Source: Chloroflexota bacterium
Lineage (GTDB): Bacteria; Chloroflexota; Anaerolineae; Anaerolineales; Anaerolineaceae
Direction: 5' to 3'
Length of the DNA stretch: 27,674 nucleotides
NCBI GenBank assembly: GCA_029265085.1
Contig: JAJUJY010000043.1
Span: 1 to 27,674, forward strand
Notes under the pieces: generated by a model
The model's database searches: none
Told to the model about the DNA's origin: nothing
What the model saw: only the letters and a program-made list of their open reading frames with translations
Made by a program: the position numbers and the translations under genes
Shown here: positions 1-8,202 of the stretch, piece by piece
How the letters are laid out: every line of letters begins with the position of its first letter
Position numbering within the stretch: position 1 is the stretch's first letter

Positions 1-2025
1 CGCCGTACTTCCCAGGTTTCCTTTATAGACCTGTACCGGAAAGGATTAGCCTACCGTGAACAGGCTCCTACATTGTGGTGCCCGGAATGCCAGACGGCGA
101 TTGCACAGGCCGAGTTAGCCGATCTCGAGCGGCAAAGTGAATTTGTTACCCTGCCCTTCTCAACTGAGGATGGGCATACACTGCACATCGCCACCACCCG
201 CCCGGAATTACTGGCAGCCTGTGTAGCGGTCTTTGTCCACCCGGATGATCTGCGTTATCAAGCATTCCTTGGCAAAAATGTTCATGTTCCTTTATATAAC
301 CAACTGGTTCCCGTCCTGGCTGATCCCACGGCTGACCCAGAAAAGGGAACCGGCGCAGTGATGTGCTGCACTTTTGGCGATCAAACCGATATGGCCTGGT
401 GGTTTACGTATAAACTGCCGCTGGTCGAGGCGATTGACCGGCAAGGGCGGCTGACCGATATTTCTGGCCCGCTAAGTGGATTACCCATCCCTGCTGCCCG
501 CAAACGGGTCAAAGAAATCCTGGAAGAAGAGGGATTGATTCTTTCGCGCCAGCCTACCAGCCAATCCATCCGCGTGCACGAACGCTGCGATACACCAGTG
601 GAATACATCATCACCCGCCAATGGTTTGTGCGCATTCTGGAAAACCGTGAACAGTTCCTGGCTGCCGGGGAGCAAGTCCGCTGGCACCCAGATCACATGC
701 AGGCGCGCTACCGCGCCTGGGTGGAAAACCTGAACTGGGATTGGTGTATTTCGCGCCAACGATACTTCGGCGTGACCTTTCCACTCTGGTACTGCAAGAA
801 ATGCGGTAACATCCAGCTTGCAGAGGAAGATCAGCTCCCTATTGATCCTACCGTGACCAGCCCGCAAGATACCTGTGCATGCGGCTGCAGTGAATTTGAA
901 CCCGAAACGGATGTGATGGACACCTGGGCAACCTCCTCGCTCAGCCCGCAAATCATTGGGCGCTGGCTGTCTGATCCTGAGCTGTATGATCGGGTATTCC
1001 CATTCACCCTGCGCCCCCAGGCGCATGAAATCATCCGCACCTGGGCTTTTTACACCATCGTCAAATCGCAATATCACTTCAACAAGCTGCCCTGGAGTGA
1101 TGTATTGATTTCCGGCTGGGGTTTGGCTGGTGAAGGAATGGGCAAGATCAGCAAAAGCCGCGGCGGCGGTCCTATGCCGCCTTTGGAAATGATCCAAAAA
1201 TATTCCGCCGATGCCGTTCGTTACTGGGCAGCCTCCACCAGCCCCGGAAAAGACTCGGTGATCAGCGAGGAAAAAATCCAGGCAGGCGGGCGTCTGGTTA
1301 CAAAACTCTGGAATGTAGCCCGTTTCAGCGAGACTTTCCTTTCCAGAGAGATAACCAATCCGGATATCAACCAGTTCACCCCCGCTGATCGCTGGATATT
1401 AGCAGCTGCCCGCAACCTGGTACGGAGAGCAACCGCCGCTTTTGAAAATTACGAGTACGCCATCGCCAAAAGTGAAATCGAGACATTTTTCTGGAAAGAC
1501 CTTGCGGATAATTATCTGGAAATGGCCAAACAACGGCTATACGCAGTTGATTCTCCAACCCATTCCGCTGCTTGTTCGACCTTATACACGGTTCTTCTTA
1601 CTTTGATCAAGCTGTTTGCACCATTTATACCCTACGTGACCGAATCAATCTATCAAGAGTTGTTCGCAGAAAAAGAAGGTGCTCCCAGTATTCATAATGC
1701 TGCCTGGCCGGCTACTGATCCAGTTGCTCAAACCGAAGATCAAGCTGAAGAAGCGCGCGGTGAATTCCTGGTCCTGATTGCAACGGCTGCACGGCGCTAT
1801 AAATCAGAGCAAAATTTGAGCCTGGGCAGCGAATTATCTCGATTACAATTAGCAGGTGTGCCAGATGAACTAAAACCGTATCTGCTAAACGCAATTCCGG
1901 ATTTATCCAGTATTACCCGTTCGCAAAGCATTGAAGTGAGTGATACAATCGACCCGCTGTTAAATATCGTAGAGACCGGCGATCCTCGATTGGTGATCGC
2001 TGTTAAACCCCTGAATGGATTTTAG
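1..2025 (+). CDS. valS: Valyl-tRNA synthetase, archaeal-type, 5' end missing
   Basis: This class I synthetase charges tRNA-Val in the cytoplasm. The reading frame is open from the first base, so the N-terminus with the HIGH motif lies outside the window; the TTG at 73 is internal. Visible in order are a WCPEC zinc-type knuckle, the CP1 editing domain (ATTRPELLAACVAVFVHPDD and GTGAVMCCTFGDQTD), the WCISRQRYFG segment, a second cysteine knuckle, a KISKS version of the KMSKS loop near position 1146, and the anticodon-binding helical domain. The editing-domain wording and the segment ADAVRYWAASTSPGKD are those of archaeal-type ValRS, unlike the next gene. The C-terminal coiled coil of bacterial ValRS is absent, as in archaeal enzymes. 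The next ValRS starts 13 bases downstream, so the two are probably cotranscribed. No frameshift is seen. Confidence 0.9.
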   Translation, partial: RRTSQVSFIDLYRKGLAYREQAPTLWCPECQTAIAQAELADLERQSEFVTLPFSTEDGHTLHIATTRPELLAACVAVFVHPDDLRYQAFLGKNVHVPLYNQLVPVLADPTADPEKGTGAVMCCTFGDQTDMAWWFTYKLPLVEAIDRQGRLTDISGPLSGLPIPAARKRVKEILEEEGLILSRQPTSQSIRVHERCDTPVEYIITRQWFVRILENREQFLAAGEQVRWHPDHMQARYRAWVENLNWDWCISRQRYFGVTFPLWYCKKCGNIQLAEEDQLPIDPTVTSPQDTCACGCSEFEPETDVMDTWATSSLSPQIIGRWLSDPELYDRVFPFTLRPQAHEIIRTWAFYTIVKSQYHFNKLPWSDVLISGWGLAGEGMGKISKSRGGGPMPPLEMIQKYSADAVRYWAASTSPGKDSVISEEKIQAGGRLVTKLWNVARFSETFLSREITNPDINQFTPADRWILAAARNLVRRATAAFENYEYAIAKSEIETFFWKDLADNYLEMAKQRLYAVDSPTHSAACSTLYTVLLTLIKLFAPFIPYVTESIYQELFAEKEGAPSIHNAAWPATDPVAQTEDQAEEARGEFLVLIATAARRYKSEQNLSLGSELSRLQLAGVPDELKPYLLNAIPDLSSITRSQSIEVSDTIDPLLNIVETGDPRLVIAVKPLNGF

Positions 2026-2038
2026 GATATTGATAACC

Positions 2039-4744
2039 ATGACCGATAATACCCTTCCAAAGACATACGATTTTGCCTCGACCGAGGAACGGATTTATTC
2101 CTGGTGGGAAAAAAGTGAATTTTTTAAACCCGCCAGTGACCCAACCCGGCCAAACTTTGACCCAAACGCCAAACCTTTTGTCATTTCCATCCCTCCGCCC
2201 AATGTGACCGGCGAGCTTCATCTTGGACATGCCATGTTTGTTTCCATGGAAGACCTGATGATTCGCTATCACCGCATGAAAGGGTATTCCGCACTGTGGG
2301 TTCCCGGGAGCGACCACGCCGGGATTGCTACCCAGCTGCAGGTTGAAAAAATGCTGGCCAAAGAAGGCATTCGCCGCGACCAGTTAGGCCGCGAAGAATT
2401 TGTCCGCCGCACCTGGGAATGGAAGCGCAAATACGGCGGTATCATCACCAGCCAGATTCGCCGCCTGGGCGCATCCTGTGATTGGGACCGCGAGCGCTTT
2501 ACCCTGGATGAAGGACTTTCACGGGCAGTGCGCGAAGCGTTTGTGCGCCTGTATGAAAAAGGATTGATCTACCGCGGCCCGCGCATGATTAACTGGTCTC
2601 CTGGCCTGCGCACGGCTGTCTCCGACCTGGAAGTAGAATACACTCAGGAACCCGGATTCCTTTACCATTTCAAGTACGTCCTGGCAGATGACCCCAGCCA
2701 GTTTATCCCGGTAGCCACCACCCGCCCGGAGACCATACTGGGCGATACAGCCGTAGCTGTCCATCCGGAAGATGAACGCTATCAGGCATTTATCGGTCGT
2801 AAAGTTCTGGTTCCTATGCTTAACCGGCCTGTGCCGGTGATTGCGGATGACTATGTTGACCGCGCATTTGGAACCGGTGCGTTAAAAATAACTCCGGCTC
2901 ACGACCCGAACGACTATGCCATTGGCCAGCGGCACGGCCTGGAAATGATCAACATCCTGACCGAAGCAGCCACGATCAATGAAAATGGTGGCGCATATGC
3001 CGGACAGGACCGCTTTGAATGCCGCAAGAAACTGTGGGCTGACATGAAAGAAGCGGGGCTGGTTATCAAGGAAGAACCCTACCAATTGAATGTTCCCCGC
3101 TCGCAGCGCGGCGGCGAAATTGTCGAACCGATGATCTCCACCCAGTGGTTTGTCAAAATCAAACCACTCGCTGATGCTGCATTAGACGCTGTCCGCAGCG
3201 GTCAAATCAAGATTGTGCCAGAACGTTTTACCAAAGTGTATTACAACTGGCTTGAAAACATTGAAGATTGGTGCATCAGCCGCCAGTTATGGTGGGGACA
3301 CCGCATTCCCGTCTGGTACTGTGCAGATTGCGGTGCTGTCATTGTTGCCCGCGAAGACCCCACATCCTGCAGCACCTGCCATAGTGCAAATATTCGCCAG
3401 GAAGAAGATGTGCTCGATACCTGGTTCTCCTCCGGCTTATGGCCATTTTCCACGCTGGGCTGGCCGGATGCCGCTCCCGATCTGGAATATTTCTATCCAA
3501 CCTCGATCATGGAAACCGGTTACGACATCCTCTTCTTCTGGGTCGCCCGCATGATCATGTTCGGTATCGAATTTACCGGAAAACCGCCCTTCCACACTGT
3601 TTACCTTCACGGTTTGATCCGCGACGAACACGGTCAAAAAATGAGCAAAACCAAGGGCAACGTGATCGATCCCTTAATTGTGATGAACGAAATGGGCACA
3701 GACGCGCTGCGCTTCACCCTCCTGGTGGGTTCTACTCCCGGCAACGACATGAACCTCTCGTTAAAGAAAGTGGAAGCCAACCGCAACTTCGCCAACAAAA
3801 TTTGGAATGCCGGTCGTTTTGTCATCAGCACGCTTGACCAGGCGCCGGATCAACTGCAAGGCCACCCAGACTGGACTCTGGCAGATTCCTGGATTTGGGC
3901 ACGGCTGCAAACCTTGGAACGGGATGTGGACCGCCTCTTTACCAATTTCCAATACGGCGAAGCCGGCCGTCAGATTTACGATTTCTTCTGGGCAGAATTT
4001 GCCGATTGGTACCTGGAAATCGCCAAACTTCAGCTTGCAGAAGGCGGCGATCGCGCCTACACCACCGCAAATACCCTGGTGCGTGTCTTCGATGCCTGCT
4101 TGCGCCTGCTGCATCCTTTCACCCCCTTTGTGACCGAAGAATTATGGCAGCACCTCAAAACTGCTGCAATGGCAAAAGGTGAAGGTTTCACACCGAAAGG
4201 CGGTTGGGGCGATGCTTTAATGAATGCCTCCTGGCCTGAAGGTCAGGCAGAAGAAGGTTGGGAAGAACAAAAAGTAGCTGATTTCAACCTTGTTCAAGAA
4301 ATCATCCGTGCCATCCGCAACCTGCGCACCGAAAAGAAAGTTGTACCCGGTAAGCGCATCCCTGCCACCATCGTGGCCGGAGACCGCCTGTCCACCCTCC
4401 AGGCTCAGGCAAAAACCATTTCAGCCCTCGCCTACGTGGAAGCAGGCGGCCTGACTTTGGTGGATCAGTTGGCCGAAAAACCGCAGGACCAGGTTTCATT
4501 GGTTGTACAGGGCGTTGAAATCTATTTGCCGCTGGCTGATTTGGTGGACATGGAAGCTGAACGAGCCCGTTTACAAAAAGAACTGGCCGATACCGAAAGC
4601 CAGATTCAGCGGCTGGACAGCCTGCTTTCTTCACCTTTTGCTGAAAAAGCTCCGGCAGCCGTGGTGGATAAAGAACGGCAAAAGCTAGCCACATTCCAGG
4701 AAACAGCAGCTCGCCTACGCGAGCAGCTGCAGACCCTGGGGTAA
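2039..4744 (+). CDS. valS: Valyl-tRNA synthetase, bacterial type
   Basis: A complete ValRS of about 901 residues. It has the HIGH-type motif HLGHAM in PPPNVTGELHLGHAM, a CP1 editing domain with ATTRPETILGDTAVAVHPED and PAHDPNDY, the WCISRQLWWGHRIPVWYC region, a two-pair cysteine knuckle, KMSKTKGNVIDP as the KMSKS loop, the helical anticodon-binding domain, and a C-terminal coiled coil (MEAERARLQKELADTES onward) that clamps tRNA in bacterial ValRS. An in-frame ATG at 2015 would overlap the preceding gene. I prefer the ATG at 2039, which gives MTDNTLPKTYDF, the usual beginning of the family, with AGGA at 2024-2027 as a ribosome site. It follows an archaeal-type ValRS gene by 13 bases, so the cell carries two ValRS lineages side by side. 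A strong terminator follows. Confidence 0.95.
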   Translation: MTDNTLPKTYDFASTEERIYSWWEKSEFFKPASDPTRPNFDPNAKPFVISIPPPNVTGELHLGHAMFVSMEDLMIRYHRMKGYSALWVPGSDHAGIATQLQVEKMLAKEGIRRDQLGREEFVRRTWEWKRKYGGIITSQIRRLGASCDWDRERFTLDEGLSRAVREAFVRLYEKGLIYRGPRMINWSPGLRTAVSDLEVEYTQEPGFLYHFKYVLADDPSQFIPVATTRPETILGDTAVAVHPEDERYQAFIGRKVLVPMLNRPVPVIADDYVDRAFGTGALKITPAHDPNDYAIGQRHGLEMINILTEAATINENGGAYAGQDRFECRKKLWADMKEAGLVIKEEPYQLNVPRSQRGGEIVEPMISTQWFVKIKPLADAALDAVRSGQIKIVPERFTKVYYNWLENIEDWCISRQLWWGHRIPVWYCADCGAVIVAREDPTSCSTCHSANIRQEEDVLDTWFSSGLWPFSTLGWPDAAPDLEYFYPTSIMETGYDILFFWVARMIMFGIEFTGKPPFHTVYLHGLIRDEHGQKMSKTKGNVIDPLIVMNEMGTDALRFTLLVGSTPGNDMNLSLKKVEANRNFANKIWNAGRFVISTLDQAPDQLQGHPDWTLADSWIWARLQTLERDVDRLFTNFQYGEAGRQIYDFFWAEFADWYLEIAKLQLAEGGDRAYTTANTLVRVFDACLRLLHPFTPFVTEELWQHLKTAAMAKGEGFTPKGGWGDALMNASWPEGQAEEGWEEQKVADFNLVQEIIRAIRNLRTEKKVVPGKRIPATIVAGDRLSTLQAQAKTISALAYVEAGGLTLVDQLAEKPQDQVSLVVQGVEIYLPLADLVDMEAERARLQKELADTESQIQRLDSLLSSPFAEKAPAAVVDKERQKLATFQETAARLREQLQTLG

Positions 4745-4769
4745 TCACCCCGCGATCTAAAGGATTCAA

Positions 4770-4803
4770 AACACTGTGGGCTTCAAAATCCACAGTGTTT
4801 TTT
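4770..4803 (+). terminator. Rho-independent terminator after valS
   Basis: A perfect 10-bp stem, AACACTGTGG (4770-4779) with CCACAGTGTT (4790-4799) around a 10-base loop, is followed by an unbroken T run to 4803. It ends the tandem ValRS transcript and lies just before the LysR gene. Confidence 0.9.
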
Positions 4804-4824
4804 GTCCAATGATAGAATTAATCC

Positions 4825-5775
4825 ATGCTAAATCTCTACAAACTGGAAATTTTTACCGCTGTAGTTGAAGAAGGAAGTTTTAGCAAGGCAGCTGACCGGT
4901 TATTTATGAGCCAGGCAGCCGTCAGCCAGCACATCCATGACCTGGAAGCAGGGTTAGGGATCACCTTATTTATCCGCCGCCCAAATGGGGTTCAAATCAC
5001 CGAGTCTGGTCAGCGGCTCCTCGACTACACAATAAAAATTTTGGGGCTGGTCGCTGCCGCAGAAAGCGAATTGACCAATGTAAAGAAAATGGCCAAGGGC
5101 AGCCTGCATATTGGTGCGGTACCGGCTGCCGCAGCCCATTTTCTTACTCCCTGGATTAAACTATTCCAGCAAAATTATCCCAACATCAATCTTTCTTTGC
5201 AGCACGAAACCTCCACCAGTATCCTGCACTTGCTTCAAGATGATATGATCGATCTTGGCTTCGTGGATGAACAAGCAATCCCAACACCCGGAGTCCAATC
5301 AGTTTCACTACCCGGCACAAGAATTTACTTGATTGTTTGCAAAGGCCATCCCTGGCAGGAGCGGAAATCCATATCGATCAGAGAACTGGATCGCGCCCCG
5401 TTTGTAGCCCGGCCTTCTCGCGTTCACACTCGCACCTGGACAAACCAATTTTTTGCCCAATACGGCATCACTCCAACCATTGTGGCAGAAGCCGAAGACA
5501 GCACCGAGATCATTACAGCCGTTTTGCGCCATCAAGCAGCCGCCTTTTTGCCTGGATACCTGGCACAGCCAGAAATTAATCAGGGGAGTTTAATCAACCT
5601 ATTGATTGATGAAGCCCCCTATTTAGATCGCGACTTGATTTTGCTTATCCCAGCAAAAAATTCAATTAACCCGATAAGCAAGGCATTTTTAGAAATTTTT
5701 GTCCAATACTTCCCGAAAATTCACCAGTTATTTGGGCGGTCTTGGTTAATGGTCGAAAATCATCCAGAAGAATGA
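4825..5775 (+). CDS. LysR-family transcriptional regulator
   Basis: A 316-residue protein of normal LysR length. The N-terminal winged helix-turn-helix spans roughly residues 1-60, including FSKAADRLFMSQAAVSQHI and the wing LFIRRPNGVQITESG. A linker helix follows, then the periplasmic-binding-protein-like effector domain (about 90-300). The opening MLNLYKLEIFTAVVEEGSF is typical of LysR members near CysL/CbbR, but that does not identify the ligand. LysR regulators usually act on a divergent neighbour. Here the upstream gene ends at a terminator and the downstream gene converges with only 9 bases between them, so the target is unknown. No Shine-Dalgarno precedes the ATG; a TAGAAT element at 4813-4818 lies six bases before it, so the message may be leaderless. 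Confidence 0.93.
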   Translation: MLNLYKLEIFTAVVEEGSFSKAADRLFMSQAAVSQHIHDLEAGLGITLFIRRPNGVQITESGQRLLDYTIKILGLVAAAESELTNVKKMAKGSLHIGAVPAAAAHFLTPWIKLFQQNYPNINLSLQHETSTSILHLLQDDMIDLGFVDEQAIPTPGVQSVSLPGTRIYLIVCKGHPWQERKSISIRELDRAPFVARPSRVHTRTWTNQFFAQYGITPTIVAEAEDSTEIITAVLRHQAAAFLPGYLAQPEINQGSLINLLIDEAPYLDRDLILLIPAKNSINPISKAFLEIFVQYFPKIHQLFGRSWLMVENHPEE

Positions 5776-5784
5776 TGATTTTTC

Positions 5785-7497
5785 CTATTTCCGGCTTTGA
5801 ATTCGCAGTCTTTCCAGGTTAAAAATGCGCCGTAAGATAGCCAGCGTGGTTGCATAGGTCGAATCCATCCCAAAATAAGACAAAGTGCCTGCGCCTAAAT
5901 TTTTCCCTTTGCTCAGCGGGGTATCCGAGGCATAATGTAATATTCCCAAATCGAATGGCAGCCCATACAGATTGACAATTTCGTTGACCGGATGCCGCTG
6001 CGGGCGATACATCTCACAGATGGCTGAAAGAAAAGGTCCTGCCTCCATTTCGATGTCGGTGTAACCTTCGCGATAGATCACATCCATAATCCGGGCATTT
6101 TGCAGAAAAGTACCATAAACACTAACCGCTTTTTGATTATCCATCACCGTGCCAAATAAAAGGTACGGGGCTACATCCGCCGCAGTAAGCACATTTTGGA
6201 ACAAATAGGTGTTTTGCGAATGTTCATCATGGACCACATTGGGGATCATCACATCACCCAAGCGGCCATTTAAAGTCGCTGCCTTACCCAGGATATAGAC
6301 TCCCAAAATTGGATCGGCATGCTCAGCCACTTTCGAAAGCAAATTATACGCGCCTAATCCAAGAGGATAATCAATATTCAATAAAACCGCGTCACTCCGA
6401 GTTAAAAATTCCCAGCCGCCATTCTTTAAGCGCGGATCTAGAAATTCAGGCTTCAATTTATTAAGCTCAATTAATTGAGCTTCCACATCAAAATATTGGC
6501 CGCTTGGAATACGGGTAATACCAATTTCTTTTTCCCACAAACTTTGGCCGGTCACCAGGTGATGGCCCTCCGGCGATTGTTGATATTTCTTGAGCACGTA
6601 ATAGAGAAAATTCTCCTGGCTGGCTGCGCTTGGACTTTCACAAATATGTTCCCACTCAACCAATAGCTCGCGATTCTCTTTGCGTTTCAAAAAATCAAGC
6701 AATTCATCTTTCGTCTGCAGCGCATACCCGGTTAATAAATTGATTGGGCTATGCGTGTTGCTGGAAACAAAATAAACCGGCCGAGACATTAAATCCAGAC
6801 GAGTGTATTCGATTTTATCCCACCAAAGGCGGGTAGCCCGCCGGTATTCACTCAGCGAACCACTCAACAAGCGCACACCGATCCGGCATTTTTTATGAGC
6901 AATCCGCTGCATCATGGTGATAAACGACTTGCCCCAAATCTGGCGCAGCCGGCCCAAATCCTCCACAGAAACATCCATCCATTCTGCCAGCATCGCAAAT
7001 GCTGTCTCATCCTGCCTGGCTTTTTTCCAATCAAAATCAAGCGGGATGCGCTGCAGCAAATCATGGATCTTGTTCCATTCAATTTGATATGCGGTTAACA
7101 CGGGTAATACATCATCAATATCTGAACGGCTGGCAATATAGCAAGCCAGGGTATCTTTCCGATCAAAATAACAGCGGCGCCGTCTTGCCCGGGCTGATAC
7201 TAATTGCCATTTTTCCAAATTAACATACCCATGCCGTGCAAATACCACCTCACTTTGCCCCAGCACGACCGATTTTACATCCGGCATACAATCCGGCAAG
7301 CGCAGCAGACTGTAAATAAACGCAGATGTATCCGGAGTCATTTTCCGAGCATCTGGATGCAGGGATGAATTCATTGCTGCGTGCATTTCTTCTAACGAGC
7401 GAATTTGCACTTCGGTGCTGGAGCGCAGTAAAGAATAAATCGTTCGCAAATAGAGTGCGATTTCGTCAGATGCAGTGCTGGGGACAGTTCGTTCCAT
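5785..7497 (-). CDS. Unrecognised protein with nucleoside-phosphorylase-like C-terminal half
   Basis: About 570 residues, with no signal peptide or obvious membrane segment, so probably cytoplasmic. I cannot assign a named family. The N-terminal ~350 residues are helical, Arg/Lys-rich and without motifs I recognise. The C-terminal part resembles the PNP/UDP-phosphorylase fold: VYILGKAATLNGRLGDVMIP recalls the substrate loop, DIEMEAGPFLSA (near residue 480) recalls the EMEA ribose-binding motif, and YASDTPLSKGKNLGAG recalls the SD-containing loop that carries the catalytic aspartate. If real, a nucleoside or nucleotide glycosidic bond is a reasonable substrate class, but this is inference from motif shape. 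An upstream in-frame TTG at 7515 lacks a ribosome site; the ATG at 7497 is preceded closely by GAAGAGG. It converges on the LysR gene. Confidence 0.8.
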   Translation of the reverse strand: MERTVPSTASDEIALYLRTIYSLLRSSTEVQIRSLEEMHAAMNSSLHPDARKMTPDTSAFIYSLLRLPDCMPDVKSVVLGQSEVVFARHGYVNLEKWQLVSARARRRRCYFDRKDTLACYIASRSDIDDVLPVLTAYQIEWNKIHDLLQRIPLDFDWKKARQDETAFAMLAEWMDVSVEDLGRLRQIWGKSFITMMQRIAHKKCRIGVRLLSGSLSEYRRATRLWWDKIEYTRLDLMSRPVYFVSSNTHSPINLLTGYALQTKDELLDFLKRKENRELLVEWEHICESPSAASQENFLYYVLKKYQQSPEGHHLVTGQSLWEKEIGITRIPSGQYFDVEAQLIELNKLKPEFLDPRLKNGGWEFLTRSDAVLLNIDYPLGLGAYNLLSKVAEHADPILGVYILGKAATLNGRLGDVMIPNVVHDEHSQNTYLFQNVLTAADVAPYLLFGTVMDNQKAVSVYGTFLQNARIMDVIYREGYTDIEMEAGPFLSAICEMYRPQRHPVNEIVNLYGLPFDLGILHYASDTPLSKGKNLGAGTLSYFGMDSTYATTLAILRRIFNLERLRIQSRK

Positions 7498-7586
7498 AAA
7501 CCTCTTCTCGGTCAATTGAGTTGCTTCATTCTAACACTTCTCAGCATTCATCGCTCAGGGATTTTTATATATTTTCTTCCTGGTGC

Positions 7587-7615
7587 TTGCTTGAACCACT
7601 TCACGGCGGTATACT
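7587..7615 (+). promoter_or_regulatory. Putative sigma-70 promoter for the acetyltransferase gene
   Basis: TTGCTT (7587-7592) and TATACT (7610-7615) are separated by 17 bases. Initiation would fall near 7622, leaving a leader of about 30 bases that holds the GGAGG at 7643-7647. Recognised by eye only. Confidence 0.45.
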
Positions 7616-7651
7616 CATCACGATTGACTTGATATTTCCCTTGGAGGAAAC

Positions 7652-8194
7652 ATGCCCACCCCCCCTTCGCTTTTCCAACACCAAAGAATCCGGTTATGCG
7701 CACCCCGTCCTGAGGATGCCGAAAAGCTTGCACGCTGGACTGAGGATGCTGACTATATCCGCCAGCTAGACACAGACTATGCCCGTCCAGTCACTGTTGA
7801 GGACATGGCCAAACGAATGAACGAAAGCGGTCCAAACAGCGTATATTTTCACATTCGAACACTGGATACCGACCAGTTTATTGGTTTTGTGGTTTTACAC
7901 AGTATTGAGTGGAACAACCAGTGTGGCCTGCTGGCTATTGGAATTGGAGAGCCTGAGTTCCGCGGTCATGGATACAGCAGTGAAGCGCTGCAATTAATCA
8001 TCAATTACGCCTTCCGAGAACTCAACTTAAACCGGATCGGATTGGATGTCATCAGCACCAATCCGCGTGCCATCCGCGCTTATCAAAAAGCCGGATTCCA
8101 AATGGAAGGAACCATGCGCCAGGCAGTATTACGAGATGGTCAACCCGCTGACCGAATCATCATGGGTATTTTACGCAGCGAATGGAAAGGATAA
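7652..8194 (+). CDS. GNAT-family N-acetyltransferase, RimJ/RimL-like
   Basis: A 180-residue cytoplasmic acetyltransferase that should transfer the acetyl group of acetyl-CoA to an amine. The layout follows the RimJ/RimL branch: RIRLCAPRPEDAEKLARW at the start, a central strand GLLAIGIGEPEFRG, and the acetyl-CoA pyrophosphate loop RGHGYSSEAL with the following helix. The C-terminal LDVISTNPRAIRAYQKAGF is the standard motif of this fold. The branch includes ribosomal-protein acetyltransferases, aminoglycoside enzymes and many of unknown substrate, so the substrate cannot be named. The start has a good GGAGG five bases upstream. The dehydrogenase gene begins eight bases after its stop, and the two probably share the promoter at 7587-7615. 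Confidence 0.9.
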   Translation: MPTPPSLFQHQRIRLCAPRPEDAEKLARWTEDADYIRQLDTDYARPVTVEDMAKRMNESGPNSVYFHIRTLDTDQFIGFVVLHSIEWNNQCGLLAIGIGEPEFRGHGYSSEALQLIINYAFRELNLNRIGLDVISTNPRAIRAYQKAGFQMEGTMRQAVLRDGQPADRIIMGILRSEWKG

Positions 8195-8202
8195 AAACGA
8201 AC

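Noticed and set aside
481..1197. Long minus-strand frame of 238 codons inside the first ValRS gene.
   Set aside because: It lies wholly antisense to a well-supported gene, has no recognisable motif and no ribosome site that I could see.
1..2025. First ValRS as a decaying pseudogene duplicate.
   Set aside because: The frame is open throughout, editing and KMSKS-region motifs are present, and its sequence type differs from the second copy, so it is not a recent degraded duplicate.
3213..3837. Overlapping plus-strand frames of over 100 codons within the second ValRS gene.
   Set aside because: Out-of-frame shadows of a strongly conserved gene; compositions are atypical and no homology is recognisable.
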